Of a stretch of DNA of 64,000 nt, positions 56,153 through 64,000 are shown piece after piece (positions within the stretch are counted from its first letter, which is position 1; every line of letters starts with the position of its first letter). The stretch lies in contig JAJZVO010000011.1 of assembly GCA_021845665.1 (NCBI GenBank), positions 1 through 64,000 on the forward strand, read 5' to 3'. Below the pieces are notes generated by a model. It did not search any database. It saw only the letters and a list, made by a program, of their open reading frames with translations, and was not told the DNA's origin. The position numbers and the translations under genes were made by a program. Source of the DNA: Bacteroidota bacterium (GTDB taxonomy: Bacteria; Bacteroidota; Ignavibacteria; Kryptoniales; JAKASW01).

Positions 56153-56379
56153 ATGCCCAGACACGTATTGAATTGCTTGAGAAAGCATTGAACAGCGAAA
56201 TGGAGACCATCAAACGCTACAACGATCACGCGGAAGTTTCTGAAGACGCAGAGACGAAAAAATTGTTCCGCTCTCTCGCCAGCCAGAAGTATGAACACTA
56301 CCTGCAGATCGAAAAACATCTCCGCCAGCTTAAGGCGAATAACGACATTACCGACGCAATTAACAGCATGTTTCAGTAG
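56149..56379 (+). CDS. Small helical protein, possibly ferritin-like
   Basis: A 76-residue all-helical protein whose start overlaps the cimA stop as ATGA, so it is coupled to cimA. Two helices are visible: about 3-29 (with Glu17, Glu19, Tyr24 and His27) and about 33-62 (Glu49, His50, Glu55, His57). The spacing of E, Y and H recalls half a rubrerythrin or the single-pair encapsulated ferritins, but a canonical ExxH is not present, so metal binding is unproven. It could equally be a simple helical hairpin with a regulatory role in the pathway. leuA begins 17 bases after it. Confidence 0.65.
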   Translation: MNAQTRIELLEKALNSEMETIKRYNDHAEVSEDAETKKLFRSLASQKYEHYLQIEKHLRQLKANNDITDAINSMFQ

Positions 56380-56396
56380 AACCGTAGGGAGAGGAA

Positions 56397-57956
56397 ATGA
56401 GCGACAAGATATATATTTTCGACACGACACTGCGCGACGGTGAACAGTCCCCCGGATGCAGTATGAATACTCAAGAGAAGATGAAGATGGCGAGACAGCT
56501 GGAAGCTCTCAACGTTGACATCATTGAGGCGGGTTTCCCGATTGCGTCTGATGGAGACTTCGAAGCCGTCCGAGAGATTTCGAAAACCATCAAGGGTTGC
56601 ACCATTGCGGGTCTTTGCAGGGCGACGACGCTCGACATTGATCGCGCGTTCGAGGCGCTGCAGTACGCCGAGAAGCCACGCATCCACGTTTTCATTGCGA
56701 CAAGCGACATCCATCTCAAGCACAAGCTCAACAAGACACGTGAGCAGGTGCTTGAACAGTCAGTCGACGCCGTCACGTATGCAAAGAAACTCGCGAGCGA
56801 CGTTGAGTTCAGTTGCGAAGACGCGAGTAGAAGCGACATCGACTACCTTTGCCAGATAATTGAGGCGGTCATCGGAGCCGGGGCGACAACCATAAACCTC
56901 CCGGACACGGTTGGTTATGCGCTTCCTCAGGATTACGGCGCCATGATCAGCACTATCCGTACCCGGGTGAAGAACATCAACAAGGCCATTCTGAGCACTC
57001 ATTGCCATAACGACCTTGGCCTGGCGGTTTCCAATTCCATCGCCGCTGTGGCGAACGGAGCGAGGCAAATAGAATGCACCGTCAACGGCATCGGGGAACG
57101 CGCCGGAAACGCGTCCCTGGAAGAGTTCGTGATGGCACTCAGGACGCGCCCCGACGCCCTCCCCTTCCATACCGACGTGAAGGCGGAGGAAATTTACAAG
57201 ACCAGCCGCCTCCTCTCGACTCTCACGGGCATGATGGTACAACGCAACAAGGCGATAGTCGGCGCGAACGCCTTCTCCCACGAGGCGGGAATCCATCAGG
57301 ACGGCATCATCAAGAGCAGGATGACTTACGAGATAATGACGCCTGAGTCCGTCGGGATTAAGCATTCGACGCTGGTTCTCGGAAAGCATTCCGGAAGACA
57401 TGCTCTCAAGAAGAGATTCGAAGAACTCGGCTACTCCTTGAGCCCTGAGGAGCTCAACAACGTCTACACCGAATTCACGCAGCTTGCCGACAAGAAAAAG
57501 GAAATCCTCGACGAGGATCTGGTTGCCATATTGAACAACAAGTTCGATAACGACGAGACCAGCTTCACTCTTTCAAGTCTTCAGGTCATGACTGGCACCG
57601 GAGTGAAATCGACAGCCGTGATCGAGCTGAGCGACGGGAAAGAGACGTACGTCGACTCCGCCACCGGAGACGGCCCGGTCGACGCGGCCTATAACGCCAT
57701 CGAGAGAATTACCAAGCTGAACGGACAGCTTACCGACTACAATATCAAGTCGGTCACATGGGGCGGAGATGCGGTCGGAGAGGTAGTCGTTAAAGTTATT
57801 TTCAATGACGTGATCTTCACCGGCCACGCCGCCAGTACCGACATCGTTACCGGAAGCGTCGAGGCGTATCTGCAGGCGGTCAACCGCGCCCTTTCGGCAA
57901 AGTCTTCAAAGGCTGTCGAAGACAACGTGATAAAGAAACAGGCGAACGCCGTGTAA
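56397..57956 (+). CDS. leuA: 2-isopropylmalate synthase
   Basis: A 519-residue LeuA of the bacterial type 1 form, condensing 2-oxoisovalerate and acetyl-CoA. The signature [17 protein letters not shown] is at about 8-24, the metal site is [17 protein letters not shown], and the substrate loop [13 protein letters not shown] follows. The C-terminal LeuA dimer domain (about 390-505) should bind leucine for feedback. GGAGAGGAA precedes the ATG. It is a paralogue of cimA in the same operon. Confidence 0.95.
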   Translation: MSDKIYIFDTTLRDGEQSPGCSMNTQEKMKMARQLEALNVDIIEAGFPIASDGDFEAVREISKTIKGCTIAGLCRATTLDIDRAFEALQYAEKPRIHVFIATSDIHLKHKLNKTREQVLEQSVDAVTYAKKLASDVEFSCEDASRSDIDYLCQIIEAVIGAGATTINLPDTVGYALPQDYGAMISTIRTRVKNINKAILSTHCHNDLGLAVSNSIAAVANGARQIECTVNGIGERAGNASLEEFVMALRTRPDALPFHTDVKAEEIYKTSRLLSTLTGMMVQRNKAIVGANAFSHEAGIHQDGIIKSRMTYEIMTPESVGIKHSTLVLGKHSGRHALKKRFEELGYSLSPEELNNVYTEFTQLADKKKEILDEDLVAILNNKFDNDETSFTLSSLQVMTGTGVKSTAVIELSDGKETYVDSATGDGPVDAAYNAIERITKLNGQLTDYNIKSVTWGGDAVGEVVVKVIFNDVIFTGHAASTDIVTGSVEAYLQAVNRALSAKSSKAVEDNVIKKQANAV

Positions 57957-58034
57957 ATCACCCTTCGCCTGGTTAATTTCTTACAACTAACGAATACGAC
58001 TAAGAACCACAAAAATCAAAGAGAGATTTCTAAA

Positions 58035-59333
58035 ATGGGAATGACAATCACCGAGAAAATTCTTGCCGGTCACTCCGGAAAGGATCGCGTTGTGCCTGGT
58101 GAAAACGTTTGGATCGACGTCGATGTACTGATGACTCACGACGTCACCGGACCCGGCACTATCTCGATATTCAGGAAAGAATTCGGCAAAGATGCCAGGA
58201 TATGGGACCGAAATAAAGTCGTAGTGATCCCGGATCATTATATTTTCACCGAAGACCAGCACGCGAAACGTAACGTGGTTTTCCTCAGAGACTTTGTGAA
58301 AGACCAGCAGATAGAAAATTTCTATGACGTCGGTACACCCGATTACAAGGGCGTCTGCCACGTTGCACTCCCCGAAGAGGGGTACACGAGACCAGGCGAT
58401 GTTCTTTTCGGCACCGACTCCCACACCTGCACCGCGGGTGCATTCGGCGAGTTCGCCACCGGGATCGGCAATACCGATGCCGCCTTTATCCTCGGAACGG
58501 GTAAATTGTGGGTGAAAGTTCCGCAGACAATGCGTTTCGTCTTCAACGGCAAGATGCCCGATTATCTGATGGCAAAGGATCTGATACTAAGGATAATCGG
58601 AGATATCGGAGTCGATGGCGCTTCTTACGCCGCGATGGAATTCGCCGGTGAAGCCGTGTACAGCCTCAACATTGAGGAAAGGATGACCCTCTGTAATATG
58701 GTCATCGAAGCGGGTGGTAAAAACGGAATTATAGCTCCTGACAACGAGACCGAAAAATACGTCAAGGCAAGAACCAATAAGCCGTACAAGCCGGTGCAGA
58801 ACGACCCCGACGCGGAGTTCGCTTCCGAACTCAAATACGATACAGCCAAAATCGTCCCTCTCGTCGCGAAGCCACATTCTCCCGAAAATGTCGAAGCGGC
58901 GGAAAGACTCTCCGACGTGAAGGTCGACAGAGTTTACATAGGTTCTTGTACCGGCGGCAAACTCACAGACTTCAAAGCCGCAGCGAAAATCCTTAACGGT
59001 AGAAAGACGGCAGTGGATACGTTCATAGTCCCCGCCACTACCGACGTTGAAAAGGGTCTTGAAAAAGAGAAGATCGGCAGCAAGACGCTCTTGCAGATAT
59101 TCAAAGAAGCCGGAACGAGGATAGGGCACGCTAGCTGCGGTGCATGTCTCGGGGGACCGGAAGACACGTTCGGCCGGATAAACGGCGAAGAAATATGCGT
59201 ATCGACTACCAACCGTAACTTCCCGGGGAGAATGGGATCCAAGAAGGGACAGGTATATCTCGCATCGCCGTTGACTGCTGCCGCTACGGCACTGACCGGC
59301 AAAATCACGGACCCGAGGAAGTTCCTCGCATAA
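58035..59333 (+). CDS. leuC: 3-isopropylmalate dehydratase large subunit
   Basis: A 432-residue aconitase-family protein of the shorter LeuC/HacA-type. Cluster-binding cysteines are in YIGSCTGGKLTDFK and ASCGACLGG, with SHTCTAGAFGEFATGIGNTD near the N-terminal part of the active site. It isomerises 2- to 3-isopropylmalate and probably also citramalate derivatives. It follows leuA by 78 bases with a weak ribosome site (AGAGAG). Works with LeuD encoded 66 bases downstream. Confidence 0.95.
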   Translation: MGMTITEKILAGHSGKDRVVPGENVWIDVDVLMTHDVTGPGTISIFRKEFGKDARIWDRNKVVVIPDHYIFTEDQHAKRNVVFLRDFVKDQQIENFYDVGTPDYKGVCHVALPEEGYTRPGDVLFGTDSHTCTAGAFGEFATGIGNTDAAFILGTGKLWVKVPQTMRFVFNGKMPDYLMAKDLILRIIGDIGVDGASYAAMEFAGEAVYSLNIEERMTLCNMVIEAGGKNGIIAPDNETEKYVKARTNKPYKPVQNDPDAEFASELKYDTAKIVPLVAKPHSPENVEAAERLSDVKVDRVYIGSCTGGKLTDFKAAAKILNGRKTAVDTFIVPATTDVEKGLEKEKIGSKTLLQIFKEAGTRIGHASCGACLGGPEDTFGRINGEEICVSTTNRNFPGRMGSKKGQVYLASPLTAAATALTGKITDPRKFLA

Positions 59334-59399
59334 TCGTAGAACCGCACACCATTCATTCGAATGAACAAGAATCAGCAGAAATCAGGAGATTGACAGAAC

Positions 59400-59984
59400 A
59401 TGTCACAGAATAGAATAACCGGGAAGGTCTACGTTGTCGGCGACAATGTGGACACGGATCAGATCATACCGGCCAAGCATTTGGTTTATGACACACATTC
59501 ACCGGAAGAGCGCAAGCTATACGGTAAATACGCAATGAGCGGAGTACCTGAGGAGAAGTCCGGCCTTCCTGAAGGCGGCGTGAAATTCATTAAAGAAGGT
59601 ACATTTGAATCCGAATTCCCCATTATCGTGGGCGGTAAGAATTTCGGATGCGGCTCTTCGAGGGAGCACGCACCGCTGGCCCTTCAGGTCGCCGGGGTAA
59701 AAGCGGTCGTCGCACAGACGTATGCGCGCATATTCTACCGCAACTCTGTCGACGGCGGCTTCCTTAAGCCTCTCGAATCGGTGGAAAACATTTTCAAGTC
59801 GTTCTCGACAGGCGACCATGTAGAGATCGATCTCGATGCCAACAAGATTACAAACAAAACATCCGGAAAATCTTTCGAGCTCCGTCCGCTCGGCGACGCT
59901 GCAGACATCATAAATGCCGGTGGACTCTTCGCCTACGCCCGAAAGATCGGCATGATCAAGTCGAAGGCGGAGGCCAATGTTTAA
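59400..59984 (+). CDS. leuD: 3-isopropylmalate dehydratase small subunit
   Basis: A 194-residue swivel-domain subunit. Signature features are [17 protein letters not shown] near the start and [18 protein letters not shown] near 75-93. It completes the LeuCD dehydratase. AGGAGATTGACAGAAC precedes the ATG. Its 3' end overlaps leuB by 8 bases, and its last codons hold the GGAGG used by leuB. A 14-base palindrome (59351-59364) lies in the leuC-leuD spacer. Confidence 0.95.
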   Translation: MSQNRITGKVYVVGDNVDTDQIIPAKHLVYDTHSPEERKLYGKYAMSGVPEEKSGLPEGGVKFIKEGTFESEFPIIVGGKNFGCGSSREHAPLALQVAGVKAVVAQTYARIFYRNSVDGGFLKPLESVENIFKSFSTGDHVEIDLDANKITNKTSGKSFELRPLGDAADIINAGGLFAYARKIGMIKSKAEANV

Positions 59985-61044
59985 GATCGCAGTCATCCCC
60001 GGAGACGGCATCGGCACGGAAGTTACGTCGCAGGCCGTAAGAATATTGAAGAAAGCCTCACGCATTCTCAACGAACAATTCGAGTTCACCGAACTCAGAG
60101 CGGGCGGGATCGCCATCGATACGGACGGCAGACCTCTCCCCGAGGCGACACTAAGCGCGGCGCTTGCAAGCGACGCGGTCCTTCTCGGAGCTGTCGGCGG
60201 ACCGAAGTGGGACACACTTCCCTACGAGATGAAACCCGAGCAGGCTCTGCTCGGCCTGAGAAAAGGGCTAGAGCTTTACGCCAACATCCGGCCGGCGATC
60301 CTCTTCGACGCTCTCCTGAACGCTTCGTCCTTGAAACCCGAAGTGGTGAAGGGAATCGATATCGTCGTCATCAGGGAGTTGACGGGGGGCATCTATTACG
60401 GAAGGCCTGCAGGCATAATCGAAGAGAACGGCACCCGTCGCGGAATCAACACGATGACCTATACTGTCCCGGAAATCGAACGAATAGCCCACACCGCCTT
60501 TAAACTGGCGAAGACCAGGAAAAAGAAGGTCACCTCCGTCGATAAGGCGAATATCCTTCATACCTCCATGTTGTGGAGGGAAGTCGTGAGCGGTATCCAG
60601 AAGAACGACTATCCCGACATCCAACTCGATCACATGTATGTCGACAACGCTTCGATGCAGCTCGTGAGGAATCCGAAACACTTCGACGTTATACTGACTG
60701 AGAATATGTTTGGCGATATCCTGAGCGACGAGGCCTCGATGCTCACGGGTTCGATCGGCATGCTCCCTTCGGCTAGCATCGGTGAAAAACATGCGCTGTA
60801 CGAACCAGTACACGGCAGCGCACCGGACATAGCCGGGAAAGGACTCGCTAATCCGATTGCAAGTATCCTTTCGGCGGCAATGCTGCTGGAGTATTCACTG
60901 AAACAGAAAGAACTTGCAAGGAAGATATTCCACGCCGTCGAAACAGTTCTCGGAGAGGGCTACCGAACTTCAGACATCGCCACTGCCGGCCAAAACGTCC
61001 TCTCTACCGAGGAGATGGGCCGCCGGGTAGAGAACGCCCTTTAG
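59977..61044 (+). CDS. leuB: 3-isopropylmalate dehydrogenase
   Basis: A 355-residue NAD-dependent decarboxylating dehydrogenase. Signature motifs: PGDGIGTEV at 8-16, the LeuB-specific GPKWDTLP and [10 protein letters not shown] (Tyr of catalysis), [15 protein letters not shown], and [27 protein letters not shown], followed by [14 protein letters not shown]. It oxidises 3-isopropylmalate and probably 3-methylmalate from the citramalate route. GGAGGCCA precedes the ATG. Last gene of the operon. Confidence 0.96.
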   Translation: MFKIAVIPGDGIGTEVTSQAVRILKKASRILNEQFEFTELRAGGIAIDTDGRPLPEATLSAALASDAVLLGAVGGPKWDTLPYEMKPEQALLGLRKGLELYANIRPAILFDALLNASSLKPEVVKGIDIVVIRELTGGIYYGRPAGIIEENGTRRGINTMTYTVPEIERIAHTAFKLAKTRKKKVTSVDKANILHTSMLWREVVSGIQKNDYPDIQLDHMYVDNASMQLVRNPKHFDVILTENMFGDILSDEASMLTGSIGMLPSASIGEKHALYEPVHGSAPDIAGKGLANPIASILSAAMLLEYSLKQKELARKIFHAVETVLGEGYRTSDIATAGQNVLSTEEMGRRVENAL

Positions 61045-61519
61045 AGTAATCTTATCGCAATGGTCGTCGGCAGAGGTTCCTCACCTCTGCCACCTTGCGA
61101 GTTAAGTGTTCGCTCCCTCTTTCAGAAGCAGGCTGTCCCGGACAGGGCGAAAGGCAGTCAGGCTGCTTTCAATTCACTCTATCTCATAATGTTTTGTGGA
61201 AGAGCCGAAGACTCTCCACCTCCGGAAGTTCTAAGTAGCCCCGCCATTGAGACGTCATTCGTGCCGTTTCATAATCCTGCACCATTGGTCAATCCAGGTG
61301 ACATTTGCATTCCGACGCCAACACATGTCTCCGAGAAGTTGAAATGCATCGCCCTTGCCCCTATATTTAACCTATCGCAATTTGTAGACTTATGAAAGTA
61401 TCTTTAAGTAAATTAGCATTGAACGGTTTCAACCTGCCCGAGCTCGTTCGAAAGTCGTGCCTATCTCTTTGCGTCCCGGATCCGATTACTAGGCCTCTTA
61501 AAGCCATACAGGTTATCTA
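61045..61519. other. Intergenic region after leuB with one strong hairpin
   Basis: About 475 bases. Contains the hairpin at 61069-61091 and a smaller one near 61134-61147 (CTGTCCCGGACAG). No gene or RNA family recognised in the rest; the spmA promoter should be near its right end. Confidence 0.45.
61069..61091 (+). terminator. Hairpin after leuB, candidate operon terminator
   Basis: GGCAGAGGT and ACCTCTGCC form a perfect 9-bp stem around TCCTC, 24 bases after the leuB stop. The following bases (ACCTTGCGAG) are not T-rich, so classical intrinsic termination is doubtful; it could instead protect the mRNA end or be a repeat sequence. Confidence 0.5.
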
Positions 61520-62476
61520 GTGCTGAACTATGTTTGGATAGGCCTTGTCCTGATAGGCGTGCTTGCTGCGGCATCGACCGATATTTACGATGCGTCTACA
61601 AACCGTTACAGGAACGGGCAACCGTTCGAGCTTCAGTACAATAGCACGACAGCCATGAATGGGACCGTTTCATATTCTCGCGAATATTATGACAAGTTTT
61701 ACGGTGTAGACGTCGATTCACCGGATACTATCAGCTGTCGCGCCGATCTAACGGGCAGCTTCATAAACATATACACTGACAATGATTCACCGAAGATATG
61801 GAAGATTGTCGCGAAGACCGACGACAATTCGAAGCTAATAACTGCGAAAGTCCTTTCTCAGCACGGCAACATGATGACTATTCTACTACCGACAACTTCA
61901 CTTGTAAAGACCAAGGCTGTTCTCGACGCCGTGATAAGCTATAGCGAGCTTGCCGTGAAAATCGCACTTGGGTTGATTGGCGTAATGGCTTTCTGGCTCG
62001 GGATAATGAAGCTTGCCGAAGATAGCGGAATGATAAAAATCATCGCACGTGTTTTGAAGCCCGTGATGGTAAGGATTTTCCCCGATATACCTCCGGATCA
62101 TCCCGCAATCGGTGCGATGATCATGAACATGGCGGCAAATATGCTTGGGCTGAACAACGCAGCTACTCCGCTGGGCCTGAAAGCCATGGAACATCTTGAG
62201 AGTCTGAACACGCATAAAGGAACTGCCACCAACGCCATGATAACCTTCCTTGCGATCAACACTGCGGGGTTGACTCTTATCCCTGCAACGGCAATCGCAG
62301 TGCGTGCAGCCCTCGGTTCGAAGGATCCGACTATTATCTTAATGACTTCTTTCTTTGGGGCAGGCCTGGCTACGATAGCAGGCATAGCCGCTGCCAAGAT
62401 TCTGCAGAGATTGAAGATATATAGGATCGACGACAAGCTTGACGGTAATCCGCCGGAAAGCGAAGGGTCAAATTGA
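61520..62476 (+). CDS. spmA: SpmA-like nucleoside-recognition membrane protein with extra N-terminal domain
   Basis: A 318-residue membrane protein. The second half matches SpmA of the nucleoside-recognition (Gate) family: LGLIGVMAFWLGIMKLAEDSG, PAIGAMIMNMAANMLGLNNAATPLGLKAM, and NAMITFLAINTAGLTLIP. Between the first membrane segment (about 3-18) and the core there is a polar stretch of about 110 residues (about 20-130) that standard SpmA (about 200 residues) lacks; it is probably extracytoplasmic. Substrate is unknown; in Bacillus, SpmAB affects spore-core dehydration. Start is GTG with a weak site. Overlaps spmB by four bases. Confidence 0.85.
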   Translation: MLNYVWIGLVLIGVLAAASTDIYDASTNRYRNGQPFELQYNSTTAMNGTVSYSREYYDKFYGVDVDSPDTISCRADLTGSFINIYTDNDSPKIWKIVAKTDDNSKLITAKVLSQHGNMMTILLPTTSLVKTKAVLDAVISYSELAVKIALGLIGVMAFWLGIMKLAEDSGMIKIIARVLKPVMVRIFPDIPPDHPAIGAMIMNMAANMLGLNNAATPLGLKAMEHLESLNTHKGTATNAMITFLAINTAGLTLIPATAIAVRAALGSKDPTIILMTSFFGAGLATIAGIAAAKILQRLKIYRIDDKLDGNPPESEGSN

Positions 62477-63009
62477 TCAAGGTTATACTTCAAACCCTAT
62501 CGATAGTCGCGATACCGTTAATCATCGCGGCATTCGTAGCGTACGCCGCCAAAAAGAAAGTGCCGGTTTACGAATCCTTCGTTGCGGGAGCGAAGGGCGG
62601 TTTCGAAGTAGCGATAAAAATTATTCCCTATTTGGTGGCCATGCTGGTCGCAATCGGCATATTCAGGGCAAGCGGCGCGATGGAAATACTCGTCAAGCTT
62701 CTTGCGCCGATAGCAAATTTGATCGGAATGCCTCCGCAGGTCGTTCCGATGGCTCTCCTACGCCCTCTTACAGGCAGTGGCTCTCTTGGACTTATGGCAG
62801 ATACTATGAAAAGATATGGACCCGATTCATTTATAGGAATACTTGTCTCGACTATGTACGGAAGCAGCGAAACGACTTTCTATGTACTCGCCGTATACTT
62901 CGGCGCGGTAAATATATATCGCACGCGGCACGCCGTAGCGGCAGGTTTGATCGCAGATGCCGTCGGGATGCTTGGGGCTCTGCTGATCTGCAGACTTCTT
63001 TTCGGTTAA
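62473..63009 (+). CDS. spmB: SpmB-like nucleoside-recognition membrane protein
   Basis: A 178-residue membrane protein with about five segments, matching SpmB: KVPVYESFVAGAKGGFEVAIKIIPYLVAML, then ALLRPLTGSGSLGLMADTM and STMYGSSETTFYVLAVYFGAV. It starts at a TTG that overlaps the spmA stop (TTGA), so the two are made together and likely form a complex. The pair is widespread in non-spore-forming FCB bacteria, so its role here is not sporulation. Confidence 0.9.
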   Translation: MIKVILQTLSIVAIPLIIAAFVAYAAKKKVPVYESFVAGAKGGFEVAIKIIPYLVAMLVAIGIFRASGAMEILVKLLAPIANLIGMPPQVVPMALLRPLTGSGSLGLMADTMKRYGPDSFIGILVSTMYGSSETTFYVLAVYFGAVNIYRTRHAVAAGLIADAVGMLGALLICRLLFG

Positions 63010-63024
63010 TTAACGAGGAAACAA

Positions 63025-64000
63025 ATGAAAGCTCTAACCGCAATAATTGCAATCACATTTATTTCAGTCTCTTCACTTTTTGCTCAGAATTATCCACGTC
63101 CTCTCCTCGCGCCGGGCGAAAGCCAGATCGAGGGCGGCCTCGGCATATCCTGGATCAATGAAAACGGTAAGACGGTACCGTACTACATGATTGGCGTCAT
63201 GCCGGATCTTCAATTCGGCAAACTCGGCATCGGTCTCGACCTGACTATGCGCATCTCGACCAACACCGGCAAAATCAGGAAGTCCGATTGGTCGGGCGGG
63301 GCGTATCGGAAAATTATCAGATACATCAGCTGGGGCCAGATGGGTGATCCCGTATACGCCAAAGTCGGGCAGATGGACATGGCGACCATCGGTCACGGAT
63401 TCATCGTCTACGACTACAACAATAGTCCGAGCTACGATAATAGAACAATCGGCGCAGAGCTCGGTCTCGATTTCAATAAGTTCGGATTTCAAACCCTGTA
63501 CGGCAATTTCAACCAGCCGGGGATTATGGGAGGAAGGGCATTTATCAGGCCGCTTAGATTCACTGCGCTTGGAGAGATTCCCGTTATCGGCGGTTTCGAA
63601 GTTGGTGCGACATATGTTACCGACCAGAACCCCAATTCCGGCATAGTATACCGAGAAACGACAGCTTTTCCGCTCAACGGCCTGGGCGGAGGGACAACAT
63701 ATATTCCATATAATACCGGGAAGCTTTCTGAATACGGTTTCGATGCGGGCCTTCCTGTTTTGCGCATTCCTTTTGCCGACGCAGACCTCTATTACGATTA
63801 CGCGCAGATCAACCACTTCGGTCACGGTTCCGCAGCGGGAGTGCTCGTCAACTTTAACAGTCTCGGGCTCGCGAAGGCTTCGATCAAACTCGAACACCAG
63901 TGGATCGGACACCAGTTTATCCCGGAATACTTCAACCAATTCTACGAACTCAACAGGTACGTTCCCAACGATACCGGATATTTCAGCCAGGCAACACAGC
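63025..64000 (+). CDS. Outer-membrane beta-barrel protein, 5' part (runs off window)
   Basis: Starts at ATG 63025 behind CGAGGAAACAA and is open to the window end (325 codons). A signal peptide (about 1-22, ending LFAQ) is followed by alternating hydrophobic/polar strands rich in Tyr, Phe and Gly, such as QIEGGLGISWINENG, LQFGKLGIGLDLTMRIS, and KVGQMDMATIGHGFIVYDYN, typical of an outer-membrane barrel. I do not recognise a specific family. It follows spmB by 15 bases and may be co-transcribed. The opposite-strand open frame over the same region is a shadow. Confidence 0.75.
   Translation, partial: MKALTAIIAITFISVSSLFAQNYPRPLLAPGESQIEGGLGISWINENGKTVPYYMIGVMPDLQFGKLGIGLDLTMRISTNTGKIRKSDWSGGAYRKIIRYISWGQMGDPVYAKVGQMDMATIGHGFIVYDYNNSPSYDNRTIGAELGLDFNKFGFQTLYGNFNQPGIMGGRAFIRPLRFTALGEIPVIGGFEVGATYVTDQNPNSGIVYRETTAFPLNGLGGGTTYIPYNTGKLSEYGFDAGLPVLRIPFADADLYYDYAQINHFGHGSAAGVLVNFNSLGLAKASIKLEHQWIGHQFIPEYFNQFYELNRYVPNDTGYFSQATQ

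Noticed and set aside
61069..61091. Riboswitch downstream of leuB
   Set aside because: Only a simple hairpin is present; no known aptamer core (T-box, TPP, cobalamin) is recognisable in 61045-61519.
63073..63939. 288-codon open frame on the minus strand at the right edge
   Set aside because: It lies opposite a better gene with a signal peptide, ribosome site and barrel-like strands; its own peptide resembles no protein.

Overview
The window looks like chromosomal DNA of a free-living Gram-negative bacterium of the Bacteroidota/Chlorobiota/Ignavibacteriota (FCB) group. The evidence is a PorX-type response regulator with a PglZ domain, a carboxypeptidase-regulatory-domain TonB-dependent receptor, a YaiO-type outer-membrane barrel and FCB-style M23 and S10 peptidases. 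Base composition is near 50% GC by eye. Most genes have strong AGGAG-type ribosome binding sites, which fits Ignavibacteria or Kryptonia-like lineages better than classical Bacteroidia. Species cannot be fixed from the sequence alone.

Layout. 1-200: edge of a probable mobile element (start of a DUF6788-like gene plus a terminal-repeat sequence). 0.7-7 kb: M23 peptidase, 6-phosphofructokinase with altered active-site residues, DedA protein, two tandem divergent paralogues of unknown function, a WYL regulator and a YncE-like secreted beta-propeller. 7.3-11.8 kb: a 1501-residue hybrid histidine kinase with about nine PAS domains. 12.1-12.7 kb: a lemA/M48-protease pair collapsed by an internal deletion. 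13-20.8 kb: TonB-type receptor, DUF347-repeat membrane protein, response regulator, homoserine dehydrogenase, MFS exporter. 20.8-22.3 kb: decayed DNA with a PepSY pseudogene. 22.3-28.1 kb: sensor kinase, then an operon that looks like an exopolysaccharide synthesis/export unit (response regulator, TPR + beta-barrel, HEAT protein, processive GT2). 28.1-29.3 kb: tyrosine-recombinase remnant, tRNA-Leu(CAG) and a 148-bp MITE-like element. 29.3-34.7 kb: S10 peptidase, glycine-rich lipoprotein, SpoIIE-type phosphatase, CPBP protease. 34.9-41.5 kb: long minus-strand cluster gap / two LolA-like secreted proteins / pgk / rhomboid / ispG / HIT / small membrane protein. 41.7-43.7 kb: A-type Fe-S carrier, Fe/Mn superoxide dismutase, secreted Cys/Met-rich protein. 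43.9-50.3 kb: Nudix, panC, arginase, accD-tsaB-tsaE-porX. 50.5-61 kb: an attenuator with a Leu/Ile/Val-rich leader peptide, followed by ilvB-ilvN-ilvC-cimA-(small helical protein)-leuA-leuC-leuD-leuB. 61.5-64 kb: spmA-spmB and the start of an outer-membrane protein.

How the genes work together. The branched-chain amino-acid cluster makes acetohydroxyacids (IlvBN, IlvC), citramalate from pyruvate (CimA, a threonine-independent route to isoleucine) and leucine precursors (LeuABCD). ilvD and an aminotransferase are not in the window. The upstream leader peptide is rich in all three end products, and the RNA after it can form alternative stems. This is the best-supported regulatory system in the window. 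The gap-pgk cluster joins lower glycolysis to envelope proteins and to isoprenoid synthesis, with a terminator directly after gap that would lower downstream expression. The most novel-looking items are the leader/attenuator, the short transposon-like element sharing its terminal repeat with the DUF6788-bearing element at the left edge, the tandem paralogue pair at 3.9-4.6 kb, and the compact exopolysaccharide operon.
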